A stretch of 64,000 nt of DNA from Serratia quinivorans (GCA_900457075.1 UGYN01000002.1:3534001-3598000), one strand, 5' to 3'; positions 20,241-29,496 are shown, numbered from the stretch's first letter. Program-made: numbers and translations. The notes: generated by a model from the sequence alone, not told the origin.

Positions 20241-21671
20241 ATGCGTCCGTTTCTTTCCTCCCTAACGCTGGACAGTCGGCTTGCCGACCCGCTGTACCGG
20301 CAGATTTATCTGCGAATTAAAGATGCCATTGCGCAGGGAACTCTGCAGGCGGGCAGTCGGCTGCCTTCGGTTCGTGGACTGGCGAGCGATCTGGGCGTGG
20401 CGCGCGCGACGGTGGAAAGTGCCTATGCTCAGCTGATTGCCGAAGGTTTTCTGCAAAGTCGGGGGCAGGCGGGAACCTATGTTTCCCCTCAGTTGCAAAA
20501 CCTGCCGGTGCGTGCGGCGCTGGCGGTGGAGCCTTTGCCAACGGTGACGGCGAATGCGCTGCATCCGAACGGCGCCACACAGCCGTTTCAACTGGGGCTA
20601 CCGGCGTTGGATGCCTTTCCTCGCGCACTGTGGCAGCGGATTGTCGGCCGCCAGTTGCGCACCAGCCCACTGGCCGCTCTGGCCCATCCTTCAACTCAGG
20701 GATTGCCTGAGCTGCGTGCGGCGATCGTCAATTATTTACAGCTTTCGCGCGGCATCAGTTGCCGACCGGAACAGGTGTTTATCTGCGCAGGGTATCAGGC
20801 GCTGCTGGATCTGGTGATCGGTACCCTGCTCAAGCCGGACGATCAGGTATGGCTGGAGGATCCGGGCTATCCGGTGACGCTGCCGCTGTTTCAAGCCGCC
20901 GGCATGCGGCCGGTGGCGGTGCCGGTTGATGAACAGGGCATGAACATTGCCAGCGGTATGGCCAGGGCGCCTCAGGCTCGGATGGCGGTGCTGACGCCGA
21001 CCCACCAAAGTCCATTGGGGGTTTCGCTTAGCCTGGCGCGGCGCATGGCATTGCTGGAGTGGGCGCAACAGCAGGCGGCATGGGTGATTGAAGATGACTA
21101 CGACAGTGAGGTTCGTTACCACGGCAGGCCGTTGCCTCCGCTGAAAAGTCTCGATCGTCAGGGGCGGGTGCTTTACGCCGGAACCTTCAGCAAAACGCTG
21201 TTCCCGGCATTGCGTATGGCGTATTTAGTGGTACCGGCAGGGCAGGTGGAAGCCTTTGGGCGCAGCAGTCGGCTGCGCGGCTGCGGTTGCCCGCCGTTGT
21301 TACAGGCCAGCGTGGCGGACTTTATTGAGCAGGGGCATTTCTATCGCCATTTGAAACGGATGCGGCCAATCTACCGTCAACGCAGAGCGTGGCTGGCGCA
21401 AGCGCTGGAACAACAGTTGGCGGAGTATTTGACGGTGGCGTCGCAGGACGGCGGTATTCAGCTATTGGCTCGTTTTAAGCAGGATGGAGAGGATCGGCGC
21501 TTGGCTCAGGACGCCTGGCGGTGCGGTCTGTCGGTGCAGGCGCTGTCGGACTGGCGAATCACAGAGCCTACAGGTACTGGTTTGCTGATGGGGTTTGCCA
21601 ACTTTACTCAGCAGACCGAGACGGAGCGTGCGGTGGCCAGATTGGCTGAGTTGTTCAAAGGCAGAAATTAA
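20241..21671 (+). CDS. MocR-family (GntR-aminotransferase fusion) regulator
   Basis: A 476-residue regulator. Residues ~10-75 form a GntR-type winged helix (PLYRQIYLRIKDAIAQG, SRLPSVRGLASDLGVARATV). After a linker, residues ~110-470 are a fold-type I aminotransferase domain with the PLP-binding Lys in GTFSKTLFP. In this family PLP or an amino acid aldimine acts as effector. ATG at 20241 was chosen, preceded directly by a GTG that could also serve. It probably controls the divergent AhpD-like gene. Confidence 0.87.
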   Translation: MRPFLSSLTLDSRLADPLYRQIYLRIKDAIAQGTLQAGSRLPSVRGLASDLGVARATVESAYAQLIAEGFLQSRGQAGTYVSPQLQNLPVRAALAVEPLPTVTANALHPNGATQPFQLGLPALDAFPRALWQRIVGRQLRTSPLAALAHPSTQGLPELRAAIVNYLQLSRGISCRPEQVFICAGYQALLDLVIGTLLKPDDQVWLEDPGYPVTLPLFQAAGMRPVAVPVDEQGMNIASGMARAPQARMAVLTPTHQSPLGVSLSLARRMALLEWAQQQAAWVIEDDYDSEVRYHGRPLPPLKSLDRQGRVLYAGTFSKTLFPALRMAYLVVPAGQVEAFGRSSRLRGCGCPPLLQASVADFIEQGHFYRHLKRMRPIYRQRRAWLAQALEQQLAEYLTVASQDGGIQLLARFKQDGEDRRLAQDAWRCGLSVQALSDWRITEPTGTGLLMGFANFTQQTETERAVARLAELFKGRN

Positions 21672-21673
21672 AC

Positions 21674-21695
21674 GGCCCACGGTTTCCCGTGGGCC
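21674..21695. terminator. Bidirectional hairpin between mocR-like gene and ygaM
   Basis: GGCCCACGG-TTTC-CCGTGGGCC is a perfect 9-bp stem, three bases after the regulator's stop. On the minus strand it is followed by GTTTAATTT, which fits a terminator of ygaM. Confidence 0.65.
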
Positions 21696-21734
21696 AGACG
21701 CACATCTGTTTTATCTTTATGACTGCAAGGGGTG

Positions 21735-22043
21735 TTAACGCCGGGCCAGCAGTACGCCAAGGACGATGCCGACAGCGGCCCCGATCCCCACGCCCTGCCA
21801 AGGTTTGTCGCGCACGTAGCTGTCGGCTTGTCCGACGACATCGCGGGCGTGCTGTGTCAAATTGCTGGAGCCATTGAAGCGCGCACGGGCATCGCGTAAA
21901 ACGCCTTTTGCCTTGCTGTGCAGCTCTTTCAGTTCCTCCTTGGTCTTGTCACCGGATTCGCGTAGCACCTCATCCAGCGTATCCGCCAGCAGGGTGACGT
22001 CTTGATCGATGTCGCGTTCTACTTTTTCTGATCTCTTAAACAT
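21735..22043 (-). CDS. ygaM: DUF883/ElaB-YqjD family membrane-anchored protein YgaM
   Basis: A 102-residue protein with a helical, charged N-terminal part and a C-terminal transmembrane segment ([18 protein letters not shown]). The family (ElaB, YqjD, YgaM) includes stationary-phase proteins that attach to the inner membrane and can bind ribosomes. The blocks [14 protein letters not shown] and [16 protein letters not shown] match E. coli YgaM, and the gene is near nrdHIEF as in E. coli. Confidence 0.85.
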   Translation of the reverse strand: MFKRSEKVERDIDQDVTLLADTLDEVLRESGDKTKEELKELHSKAKGVLRDARARFNGSSNLTQHARDVVGQADSYVRDKPWQGVGIGAAVGIVLGVLLARR

Positions 22044-22147
22044 TCGATTCTCCGTTTCGACACATGTCTTTTAAGTGTAGACCATTATTTAAAATGTGTT
22101 GGCGATCACGGAAAAAAACGGCCTGTCCGATGGTCATACTGTCGCTG

Positions 22148-22161
22148 TACATTTGGTTACT
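22148..22161 (+). promoter_or_regulatory. RstA box upstream of asr
   Basis: TACATTTGGTTACT matches 13 of 14 positions, counting the two unspecified ones, of the known RstA box TACATNTNGTTACA, which in E. coli activates asr under acid conditions. It lies 102 bp upstream of the asr start. Confidence 0.75.
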
Positions 22162-22262
22162 CGGCGAAACCAATCACTCACGGAAGCGGCTCATCGATTC
22201 CTCTAGTATCTGCTTCAACGGCCCAACGGGGCTTACTGAAAAAACACTCTGAGGAATTAAAG

Positions 22263-22679
22263 ATGAAAAAAGTATTAGCCCTGATCGTTGCTGCTACCAT
22301 GGGTCTGTCTTCTGTTGCCTTCGCTGCCGATGCAGTAGCTCCAGCGGCTGCGGCTCCAGCTGCAACCACTACCGCTGCACCAGCCGCTGCTGCTACCAAG
22401 GCACCTGCTAAAGCCACTCACCATAAGAAAGCGCACAAGAAAGCCCCAGCTCAGAAAGCTCAGGCCGCCAAAAAGCACCACAAAGCGACCAAGAAAGCCC
22501 CAGCACAGAAAGCCCAGGCCGCCAAAAAGCACCACAAAGCGACCAAAGCCGCTCCAGCACAGAAAGCCCAGGCCGCTAAAAAGCACCACAAAGCGACCAA
22601 GCCAGCTGCAGCTCAAAAAGCCCAGGCTGCTAAAAAACACCACAAAGCCACCAAAAAAGCCGCTCCAGCCGCTAAATAA
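22263..22679 (+). CDS. asr: Acid shock protein Asr
   Basis: A 138-residue periplasmic protein, almost entirely Ala, Lys, His, Pro and Gln. A signal peptide ends near SSVAFA-AD. The C-terminal half is four copies of an 18-residue unit based on [17 protein letters not shown], encoded by a 54-bp tandem DNA repeat (about 22437-22655). Asr protects cells from acid, probably as a disordered basic protein. The RstA box upstream and the strong terminator downstream agree with a stress-induced unit. Copy number of the repeat is likely to vary between strains. Confidence 0.92.
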   Translation: MKKVLALIVAATMGLSSVAFAADAVAPAAAAPAATTTAAPAAAATKAPAKATHHKKAHKKAPAQKAQAAKKHHKATKKAPAQKAQAAKKHHKATKAAPAQKAQAAKKHHKATKPAAAQKAQAAKKHHKATKKAAPAAK

Positions 22680-22717
22680 GTGAAGTCTGCGGTACCGCAG
22701 CATCCAGACAGTATTTA

Positions 22718-22746
22718 AACACCCGGTTTTGCCGGGTGTTTTCTTT
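22718..22746 (+). terminator. Intrinsic terminator of asr
   Basis: AACACCCGG-TTTTG-CCGGGTGTT is a perfect 9-bp stem followed by TTCTTTT. Confidence 0.9.
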
Positions 22747-22759
22747 TGAGGGCTAGCTC

Positions 22760-22861
22760 ATGATGATCAATCGTTATTTATTCGAAGTGATTTTCAGCGC
22801 CGTCACCCTGTGTGGGTTAATTGTCGCCTGGGAGCTGTTCCTGGCCGACGGTTTTCTCTGA
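22760..22861 (+). CDS. Small single-span membrane protein (33 aa)
   Basis: A 33-residue open frame, MMINRYLFEVIFSAVTLCGL followed by IVAWELFLADGFL, with GAGG eight bases upstream. It is one hydrophobic helix with short polar ends. It lies just after the asr terminator, a place where E. coli has the small gene ydgU; relation to YdgU is suggested by position only. Its stop abuts the stop of the convergent SnoaL-like gene. Confidence 0.6.
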   Translation: MMINRYLFEVIFSAVTLCGLIVAWELFLADGFL

Positions 22862-23242
22862 TTACTGCGCCAGCGTGGTTTCATGCAGGTGCCGCCAACC
22901 CAGCCCGGTTTGGGTCTGTTCGAACACCACGGTGGAGTTGCGTAGCGTTGCCGCCTGTCCCGGCAACATTTGCTTTTCACGGTAGCTGACCACCGCACCG
23001 GTCGGCCATTCGGCCACCAACGTCATCTCTTCTATAGTGATTTCCAGCCCTGGTTTAGCGGCGCGATGCGCGTGGAAAAAGGCGCTCAGTGCGGCGAAAT
23101 CCAGCCGACTGCCGTTTAGCGCGATCATGCTGAACGCCGGGTCAAAACGTGCCAATAAGGCCTGTTCTTCCCCTGCACCTTTCTCCAGCCAGTTTTCAAT
23201 GGCGACATGAGCGTCGATCACTTCGGTAAAATAGCGGTTCAT
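22862..23242 (-). CDS. SnoaL/NTF2-like (DUF4440-type) protein
   Basis: A 126-residue small alpha+beta protein of the NTF2-like superfamily, with a helical N-terminus (FTEVIDAHVAIENWLEKG) and a beta-rich C-terminus ending WRHLHETTLAQ. Members range from enzymes to ligand-binding proteins, so no activity can be assigned. Its start overlaps the stop of the DHA2 efflux gene by one base (TGATG), so the two are co-translated. Confidence 0.72.
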   Translation of the reverse strand: MNRYFTEVIDAHVAIENWLEKGAGEEQALLARFDPAFSMIALNGSRLDFAALSAFFHAHRAAKPGLEITIEEMTLVAEWPTGAVVSYREKQMLPGQAATLRNSTVVFEQTQTGLGWRHLHETTLAQ

Positions 23243-24621
23243 CAGTTTTCCTGTTGAGTATTGAGATGGCGCACGATGGCGCGGTTAGCGATGCGCAGAC
23301 ACAGCAGCAGTGGGATCAGCGTGCTGGCGGCGGCCAGGTAAAAACAGCTTTGGTAAGCGACGGCGGGGGAGAAATGTTCAAGCAGCAGATTCAGCAGCAG
23401 GCTGAGCAGGGCGACCCCCAGGCAAAAGCTGAGCTGTCGATTGATATTCCACAGGGCGCTGGCATCTGCCAGTTGCTCATCGGCAATCTGCAGGAAAGCG
23501 CTGCTTTGCGCGGTGCTGCTGCACAGGCTGCCGCCAAAGCCCATCAGGGCGAAGGCCGCCAGCTGCAATCCATGATCCCCGGCATGGGTAATTTGCGACA
23601 GCGCAAGAATGCCCAGCCCCTGCAGCAGGCAACCGGCGATAAACAGCGGTCGTGGGCCAAGGCGGTTAAACTTCTTGCCGGTCAGCGTGATGGCCAAAAA
23701 CGAGGCCAGCGACCAGGGCAGCATCAGGCTGCCGACCTGTGCGGCGTGCATGCCCAATTGATTTTGCAGATACAGCATGGCGACCAGGCTGACGCCGATA
23801 AACAGGCCGGGAATGCATTGATAAATCATCATTGAAGTGCGCAGCAACGGATCCTGCATCAGCCGCAAATTCAGCAGCGGTTGGGCAATGCGCAGGCTGC
23901 GTCGCAGGTAATAGGCCAGCATCAGTGCCCCGGCAGCCAATAACACCATGCCCTGCGTCAGGCCATCGGCTTCACCCAGCCGGGTCAGACCCAGCAGGAT
24001 TAGCGTCAGCGCAGCGCAGGCGCTGAGCAACCCATTGAGATCGAGCGGCCTGCGCTGCGGATCGGCCGCCTGCGGGCGTAACCACATCGCGGCCAGCAGC
24101 AACGCCAGCGCCGCCAGTGGCAGGTTGGCGAAGAACACCCAACGCCAGTCAAGACTGTCGACAATCAACCCGCCCAGCGCCGGTGACAGCGCCGGTGCCA
24201 GCAGGCCGACCAGCATAATGGCGGCGGAAAGCCCGGCGCGTTCGTGGCTGCGATACAGTTGATAGGTCAGCGTTTGGCCGATAGGGATCAGCAAACCGCC
24301 GCCCATACCTTGCAGTACCCGCCAACCAATCAACTCGCCAATTGAGCTGGCGTAGCCCGCCGCGGTTGTCGCCAGCATAAACAGCGTCAGCGACAACAAA
24401 AATACCCGTCGTCCGCCGATGCGCTGTGCCAGCCAGGCGCTGAGCGGGATCACCAGCGTCAGGCCGAGAATATAACCGTTACTGACCCAGGCCAGTTCAC
24501 CGACCGAAGCCTGCAGCGCATGGCCGATCGACGGATAAGCGACATTGGCGATAAACATGTTGATCAGATCGACAAAAAATCCGAGCAGATAGACGATTGC
24601 GACTTTGATGCGATAGGGCAT
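23242..24621 (-). CDS. MFS efflux transporter, DHA2 (EmrB/QacA) family
   Basis: A 459-residue drug:H+ antiporter-type permease with about 13-14 hydrophobic segments. WRVLQGMGGGLLIPIGQTL is close to the motif C-like and antiporter segments of DHA2 proteins, and LDWRWVFFANLPL is a usual DHA2 block after helix 6. It is translationally coupled to the SnoaL-like gene and divergent from a LysR regulator; a 19-bp palindrome sits between them. Substrate unknown. Confidence 0.85.
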   Translation of the reverse strand: MPYRIKVAIVYLLGFFVDLINMFIANVAYPSIGHALQASVGELAWVSNGYILGLTLVIPLSAWLAQRIGGRRVFLLSLTLFMLATTAAGYASSIGELIGWRVLQGMGGGLLIPIGQTLTYQLYRSHERAGLSAAIMLVGLLAPALSPALGGLIVDSLDWRWVFFANLPLAALALLLAAMWLRPQAADPQRRPLDLNGLLSACAALTLILLGLTRLGEADGLTQGMVLLAAGALMLAYYLRRSLRIAQPLLNLRLMQDPLLRTSMMIYQCIPGLFIGVSLVAMLYLQNQLGMHAAQVGSLMLPWSLASFLAITLTGKKFNRLGPRPLFIAGCLLQGLGILALSQITHAGDHGLQLAAFALMGFGGSLCSSTAQSSAFLQIADEQLADASALWNINRQLSFCLGVALLSLLLNLLLEHFSPAVAYQSCFYLAAASTLIPLLLCLRIANRAIVRHLNTQQEN

Positions 24622-24693
24622 GAGGCCTCCGGTTGAAGGCCCGCAGTGTAGCGGGTGGGAAACTGCGGATAAATCGGCTGCGAACGATTACAC

Positions 24694-24712
24694 TGTCAAA
24701 ATAATTTTGACA
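24694..24712. promoter_or_regulatory. 19-bp palindrome between efflux gene and LysR gene
   Basis: TGTCAAAAT-A-ATTTTGACA is perfect in both 9-bp arms. It lies 15 bp before the LysR start and 73 bp before the efflux start, the place expected for an operator that both represses the regulator and activates the pump. Confidence 0.7.
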
Positions 24713-24727
24713 ATAACGGGCAACACT

Positions 24728-25624
24728 ATGCTTAACCTGCAGCGTTTGGCGATCTTTGTGGCGGTGGTGGATGCGGGCAGTTTCACCGCCGCAGCGGTGG
24801 CTTTGGGGCAAACCAAGGCGGTGGTCAGTTTCAATGTCAAACAGTTGGAAAGCGAGTTGGGCGTCTCGTTGCTGGTGCGCAGCACCCGGCGGTTGGCGTT
24901 GACCGATGCCGGTGAACGCTTTTATCAACGCTGCCTGCGGCTACTGCAAGACGCGGAGAATGTGCTGGATGACGTGCGCCGCGATCACCACGGCCTGAGC
25001 GGGGTATTGCGTATCACCACCACGCCGGAGTACGGCGCACAGGTGGTGGTACCGGCGCTGGCGGCATTTTCCCAGTTGCATCCGCGCTTGCGCATTCAGC
25101 ACGTTTCTTCTTCTTATCATGCCGATTTGATTTCGGAGCGCTTCGACGTGGCGATCCGGCTGGGGCAACTGGCGGACTCCAGTCATCACGCAGCGCGGCT
25201 CGACAGTTTTGCCATCCTGCCGGTCGCCTCACCGGCGTATTTGGCGCGTCATCCTGTTGGCTCGCTGGCGCAACTGGCGCAGGCGCAGTGGATAGCCCAC
25301 AGCCGCCTTAGTTCACCGTTGAGCTGGCAGGTGATTACCCCGGAACGGCAGGCGGTGCTGTTCAAGGTTGAAGACGCCGCCACGCTAATGGGCGACAGTG
25401 CCTCCGCGCTGCTGGCGTTTGCCCTGCACGGTGCCGGGGTGGCATTGCTGCCAGAATGGCTGGTGCGACCCGCCATTGCCGAAGGCAAGCTGTGCCCGCT
25501 GCTGGCAGACCATCAATTCCCGACACAAAGCATTTATGCACTGTATCCAAACACGCGTCACGTGCCGGAAAAGGTGCGGGCGTTTATTGATTTCCTGCGG
25601 GCGCGGGTAGCCACGGGCGAATAA
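24728..25624 (+). CDS. LysR-family transcriptional regulator
   Basis: A 298-residue LysR regulator (MLNLQRLAIFVAVVDAGSFT). DNA-binding domain residues ~1-60, effector-binding domain ~88-290. The start at 24728 was chosen because the longer frame reaches back into the divergent pump gene and lacks LysR sequence. Its last 41 bases overlap the end of the convergent hydrolase gene. Likely regulator of the DHA2 pump. Confidence 0.87.
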   Translation: MLNLQRLAIFVAVVDAGSFTAAAVALGQTKAVVSFNVKQLESELGVSLLVRSTRRLALTDAGERFYQRCLRLLQDAENVLDDVRRDHHGLSGVLRITTTPEYGAQVVVPALAAFSQLHPRLRIQHVSSSYHADLISERFDVAIRLGQLADSSHHAARLDSFAILPVASPAYLARHPVGSLAQLAQAQWIAHSRLSSPLSWQVITPERQAVLFKVEDAATLMGDSASALLAFALHGAGVALLPEWLVRPAIAEGKLCPLLADHQFPTQSIYALYPNTRHVPEKVRAFIDFLRARVATGE

Positions 25625-26627
25625 ACGTCATTATGGCTGCCACTGTCTTCTGGTGTACCCATTCACGCTGCGTATTGGAGGAAGCGCATAACACCGCCGC
25701 GTCTTTCTCCTCTGCGGCCAGAATTTGACGGCCATTCGGCTGACAAAGCGGAATAAAATCGAAATGGTTACCGTTCGACAGCCGTAGTGCATCAATCGGT
25801 TGCTGCCCTGCGTCTTTGGCCAGTGCGGCACCGCCAAGGCCGGGTATCCGGCTGTCTGGTTCAAAACGTTGAGGTTCGATGACCAATAAAGGGGCATTGA
25901 GCCGACGCAGGCTGGCAGGCAACAGATAAGGGACCATGCCGGGATCGAGGGCAACGGCAAAGCGGATGCGCGGGTCGGTATAATCCGCATCAAATTGCCG
26001 GGCGGAAAGCGCAGCCAAATCAACCTTGGCCTGGGTATAAAACTGGCAGTTGGGTGACTGTGGGGCCTGTCGGCAGCCGCTGATGAAATCGGCCAGCCGG
26101 ACTCGTCCGCCGATGGCGGCAATGGCACTGTAACCGCCCTTGGAGTGGCCGATAACGCCAATCATCTGGCGATTAATGACTTTATCCCACAGGGGATCGG
26201 CGGTGATGGCGCTGATCAAGGCGGAAATATCTTCGGTCTGCAACCACAATTCGGCTGAGAGCGCCGGGACAGAGTTGCCGGTGGTGCTGCCGGGGTGATT
26301 GGCCGCCACCACGATCACTCCCTGTTGGACTAATGCCGCCGCCAACCAGCCCTGACTGCTGTTATTACCGCCGCTGCCATGGCTGATAACGATCAGCGGG
26401 AAACGTCCACTGGCCACAACGGCATCCGGTTGGCTGTTGATACCGGTAAAGACCGGATTCGCCCCGATGGCCCTTTGTTGAGCGGTCTCGGTAGTGGGGT
26501 AGTAAATTCGGCTGTTCAACGAACGTGAACCGGCCTGGAAGACTTGATCGTGGGTGGCGACCTGATAAGGGGTAGCGCTGGCAACGCCGCACAGCAATAT
26601 CCACAACAACAACAACGCTCTGTTCAT
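25584..26627 (-). CDS. Secreted alpha/beta hydrolase (dienelactone hydrolase/PAF-acetylhydrolase-like)
   Basis: A 347-residue protein with a signal peptide (LLLLWILLCGVASA-TP) and an alpha/beta-hydrolase fold. The nucleophile elbow is GHSKGG, the oxyanion region ISHGSGGNNSS lies before it, the acid is probably in FAVALDPGM and the His in NGNHFDFIPL. The architecture resembles bacterial homologues of PAF-acetylhydrolase; natural ester substrate unknown. AGGAG lies five bases before the start. It is divergent from a membrane-bound AraC regulator, a pairing that suggests control by that regulator. Confidence 0.8.
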   Translation of the reverse strand: MNRALLLLWILLCGVASATPYQVATHDQVFQAGSRSLNSRIYYPTTETAQQRAIGANPVFTGINSQPDAVVASGRFPLIVISHGSGGNNSSQGWLAAALVQQGVIVVAANHPGSTTGNSVPALSAELWLQTEDISALISAITADPLWDKVINRQMIGVIGHSKGGYSAIAAIGGRVRLADFISGCRQAPQSPNCQFYTQAKVDLAALSARQFDADYTDPRIRFAVALDPGMVPYLLPASLRRLNAPLLVIEPQRFEPDSRIPGLGGAALAKDAGQQPIDALRLSNGNHFDFIPLCQPNGRQILAAEEKDAAVLCASSNTQREWVHQKTVAAIMTFIRPWLPAPAGNQ

Positions 26628-26756
26628 TTTCACTCCTCAAGATGTTGACCTTGCGAGGGTGGCATTGGCGGCGCTATCCGGCGACCTCGATCGCGATCCG
26701 GGTCGTTAAATGATTGTTTTGACAGTACACTGCCGGTTCTGTGTGAACACAACAAG

Positions 26757-27770
26757 ATGCCGATAATGCCACTTATTCCGCTCACTTTTCTGTTTGGTTT
26801 GCTGTGCCTGGGGCTGTTGTACCGTCTGGGACGACCGCGGCCGCAGCTTTGGGTTTTCCAGCTATTGCTGCTGTTATGTGCCTGGCAAAGTCTGCTGGTG
26901 GGTGTCCGCTACGGCTATGGCGTGACGCAACTTAACCGGTTGCAACCGTTCGGCGCGGTGGCGATCCCTGCGTTGACCTATCTGGCCTTTCTGGTCAGTA
27001 CCCAGGGTCGGCTTCGTTGGCGTGAGCTTGGGCACCTGACGCCGCTGGGCCTGACGCTGTTAGCCAGTCTGGTCGCGCCTTTTTGGCTGGATACCTTGAT
27101 TGTTAGCGTTTATCTGGGTTACGGCCTGGCACTGCTGTACGCGTTGCGGCGCGGTGAGAACGGCTTACAGCAGGTGGCGCTGGCGGAAAGTTGGCTCAGT
27201 TACCGGTTGTGGCGCGGTCTGGGCATGCTGTTAATAGCCATCGCGTTGGCCGAACTGGTGATTGCACTCGATTTCTCACTGTTCGATGGCCGGCACGCAG
27301 CTGTGCTGGCGACCCTCGTTAACTTGCTGGTGGCCTTGAGCCTTTATCTGGTGCTGTCCCGTAGCCGTCCACTGGACAACCCGGTGGAGCCGCTGCCGGA
27401 GCCGACGCCGGAGGCCACCGAGGACGAAGAGCAACTGGCCGAGTGGTTTGACCGGGTACAACAGCGGCTGCGGCAGGATGATCTTTATCTGGAGCCTGAG
27501 CTGAACCTGGCCCGATTGGCGCGCAAAGTGGGCTTGCCGGCGCGTCGGGTGTCACAAGCCATCAATCGGCATGCGGGCATGAATGTGTCGCAATATGTGA
27601 ATCAGCTGCGTGTCCACCAGGCGGCGCAATGGCTGCTTGCCAGTGATGATCCGGTGACCGATATCATGCAGGCGGCAGGCTTTACCACCAAGTCGAACTT
27701 TAACCGCGAATTTTTGCGTATTTATAGTGTTAATCCGAGCGAATGGCGCAGGCAACAAACGCGTAGTTAA
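26757..27770 (+). CDS. Membrane-bound AraC-family regulator
   Basis: A 337-residue protein with two parts. Residues ~1-205 carry about six or seven hydrophobic helices (LIPLTFLFGLLCLGLLYRLG, LLASLVAPFWL, AVLATLVNLLVALSLYLVL). Residues ~235-337 are a complete AraC DNA-binding domain (LARLARKVGLPARRVSQAIN, VTDIMQAAGFTTKSNFNREF). Such proteins would sense a signal at the membrane and act on DNA directly. The start has no strong ribosome-binding site; a second ATG nine bases later is possible. Confidence 0.85.
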   Translation: MPIMPLIPLTFLFGLLCLGLLYRLGRPRPQLWVFQLLLLLCAWQSLLVGVRYGYGVTQLNRLQPFGAVAIPALTYLAFLVSTQGRLRWRELGHLTPLGLTLLASLVAPFWLDTLIVSVYLGYGLALLYALRRGENGLQQVALAESWLSYRLWRGLGMLLIAIALAELVIALDFSLFDGRHAAVLATLVNLLVALSLYLVLSRSRPLDNPVEPLPEPTPEATEDEEQLAEWFDRVQQRLRQDDLYLEPELNLARLARKVGLPARRVSQAINRHAGMNVSQYVNQLRVHQAAQWLLASDDPVTDIMQAAGFTTKSNFNREFLRIYSVNPSEWRRQQTRS

Positions 27771-27864
27771 ATAATAATTCGTTATAACTCTCACATTTAT
27801 CATCGGATCCCATCGGGGTATGCTGAGCACTGTTGCTTACCCCGTTCGATGCGAGCCACCTTCG

Positions 27865-29055
27865 ATGACCGCAATCAGTTCCAAAGAAAACCATCTCCAA
27901 CTGAATAAACGTATTTTGTCGGTCGTGATGTTCACCTTCGTTTGTTACCTGACCATCGGCCTGCCGTTGGCGGTGCTGCCTGGGTTTGTGCATAACGATC
28001 TGGGCTACAACTCGGTACTGGCCGGTTTGATTATCAGCGCCCAGTATTTCGCTACCTTGTTTAGCCGCCCGCATGCCGGACGCTATGCCGATCAGCTCGG
28101 CCCGAAAAAGGTGGTGCTGTTCGGCCTGGCCTGCTGCGGCGCAAGCGGCCTGTTTTACGCCGTGGCTTTTTGGTTCAGCGGCCTGCCGTTACTGAGTTTA
28201 ATCCTGCTATGCATCGGCCGGGTGTTTCTTGGCGTCGGCGAAAGCTTTGCCAGCACCGGCTCCACGCTGTGGGGCATTGGTCTGGTGGGGCCGCTGCATA
28301 CCGCCCGGGTGATCTCGTGGAATGGGGTAGCGACATACGGTGCCATGGCGGCCGGAGCGCCACTGGGCGTTTATCTCAACCAGCATTGGGGATTGGCCGG
28401 GGTGGCGGCGCTGATCGTGCTGGCGGTCGCGATTTCGTTGTGGCTGGCGAGCGGTAAGCCCAATGTGACGATCGCCGCCGGTCAGCGTATTGCCTTTAGC
28501 GCCGTGTTTGGCCGCATCTGGGCTTACGGCCTGGGGCTGGCGATGGGGACCGTGGGTTTTGGCGTGATCGCCACTTTCATTACCCTCTACTATGCTGATA
28601 AGGGCTGGAGCGGGGCCGCGTTCTCACTGACGCTGTTCAGCGTTGCCTTTGTCGGTATCCGCCTGATATTTAGCCAGACGATTAATCGCCACGGCGGCTT
28701 GAAAGTTACGCTGGTGTCGTTCCTGATCGAGATTATCGGGTTGTTGATGATCTGGCAGGCCGGCGATCCGCTGATGGTGCAGGCCGGGGCTTTGTTGGCC
28801 GGTGCCGGTTTCTCGCTGGTGTTCCCGGCGCTGGGCGTGGAGGCGGTGAAACAGGTGCCGCAGCAGAATCAGGGTACCGCGCTGGGCACCTACTCGGCAT
28901 TTCTCGATCTGGCGCTGGGGATCACCGGGCCGTTGGCCGGTTTGCTGATGAGCCGCATGGGCGTGCCATCAATCTATCTGGCGGCGGCGCTGATAGTGTT
29001 TCTGGGCGTGCTGTTGACGCTGCGCTTGCTGCTGCAAAACCGGAAAAATCTATAG
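27865..29055 (+). CDS. yhhS: MFS transporter, YhhS-like
   Basis: A 396-residue MFS permease close to E. coli YhhS throughout (SRPHAGRYADQLGPKKVV, VISWNGVATYGAMAAGAPLG, AGFSLVFPALGVEAVKQVPQ). The motif A variant is GRYADQLGPKK. Substrate is not established; YhhS has been linked to glyphosate and arabinose export. The ATG at 27865 (MTAISSKE) was chosen, but it has a weak ribosome-binding site; an ATG at 27820 lies in a potential hairpin. Confidence 0.82.
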   Translation: MTAISSKENHLQLNKRILSVVMFTFVCYLTIGLPLAVLPGFVHNDLGYNSVLAGLIISAQYFATLFSRPHAGRYADQLGPKKVVLFGLACCGASGLFYAVAFWFSGLPLLSLILLCIGRVFLGVGESFASTGSTLWGIGLVGPLHTARVISWNGVATYGAMAAGAPLGVYLNQHWGLAGVAALIVLAVAISLWLASGKPNVTIAAGQRIAFSAVFGRIWAYGLGLAMGTVGFGVIATFITLYYADKGWSGAAFSLTLFSVAFVGIRLIFSQTINRHGGLKVTLVSFLIEIIGLLMIWQAGDPLMVQAGALLAGAGFSLVFPALGVEAVKQVPQQNQGTALGTYSAFLDLALGITGPLAGLLMSRMGVPSIYLAAALIVFLGVLLTLRLLLQNRKNL

Positions 29056-29157
29056 TTAAGGATTATTCCTAAACCCACATCCATACCGAAAAATTTATTG
29101 TTTCATCTCATGATTACGGTAAGGTCGCTCAGCGGTCCAGAACGAGAGGAGAAATCG

Positions 29158-29496
29158 ATGTATTTACGGCCGGATGAAGTGGCTAGAGTGTTGGAGAATA
29201 CTGGCTTTGAGCGTGATTATGTCACCGACCAGTCTTATGGTTACCGCAAGGGTGAGCACTACGTTTATGTGAATCGTGAGGCGCGGATGGGCAGAACCGC
29301 GTTGGTGATCCACCCGGCGCTGAAAGAGAAAAGCGTGCATTTTGCCACGCCGACCTCGCCGGTGCGCATCAGCAATCAGTACCTTGAGTTTCCCCTGGAT
29401 TTAAGCAGCGATGCCCCGAGTGCGCGTTACGGCATTCCCCACGGCTTCAGCTCGCGTGATGCGCTTTCGCGCTATATCTACAGCATGTTCCAGTAA
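29158..29496 (+). CDS. ygaC: DUF2002 family protein YgaC
   Basis: A 112-residue cytosolic protein nearly colinear with E. coli YgaC ([56 protein letters not shown]). Function unknown; in E. coli the gene is Fur-regulated. GAGGAG lies six bases upstream of the start. In E. coli it adjoins ygaM; here 7 kb of other genes separate them. The adjacent stretch has no clear Fur box. Confidence 0.9.
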   Translation: MYLRPDEVARVLENTGFERDYVTDQSYGYRKGEHYVYVNREARMGRTALVIHPALKEKSVHFATPTSPVRISNQYLEFPLDLSSDAPSARYGIPHGFSSRDALSRYIYSMFQ

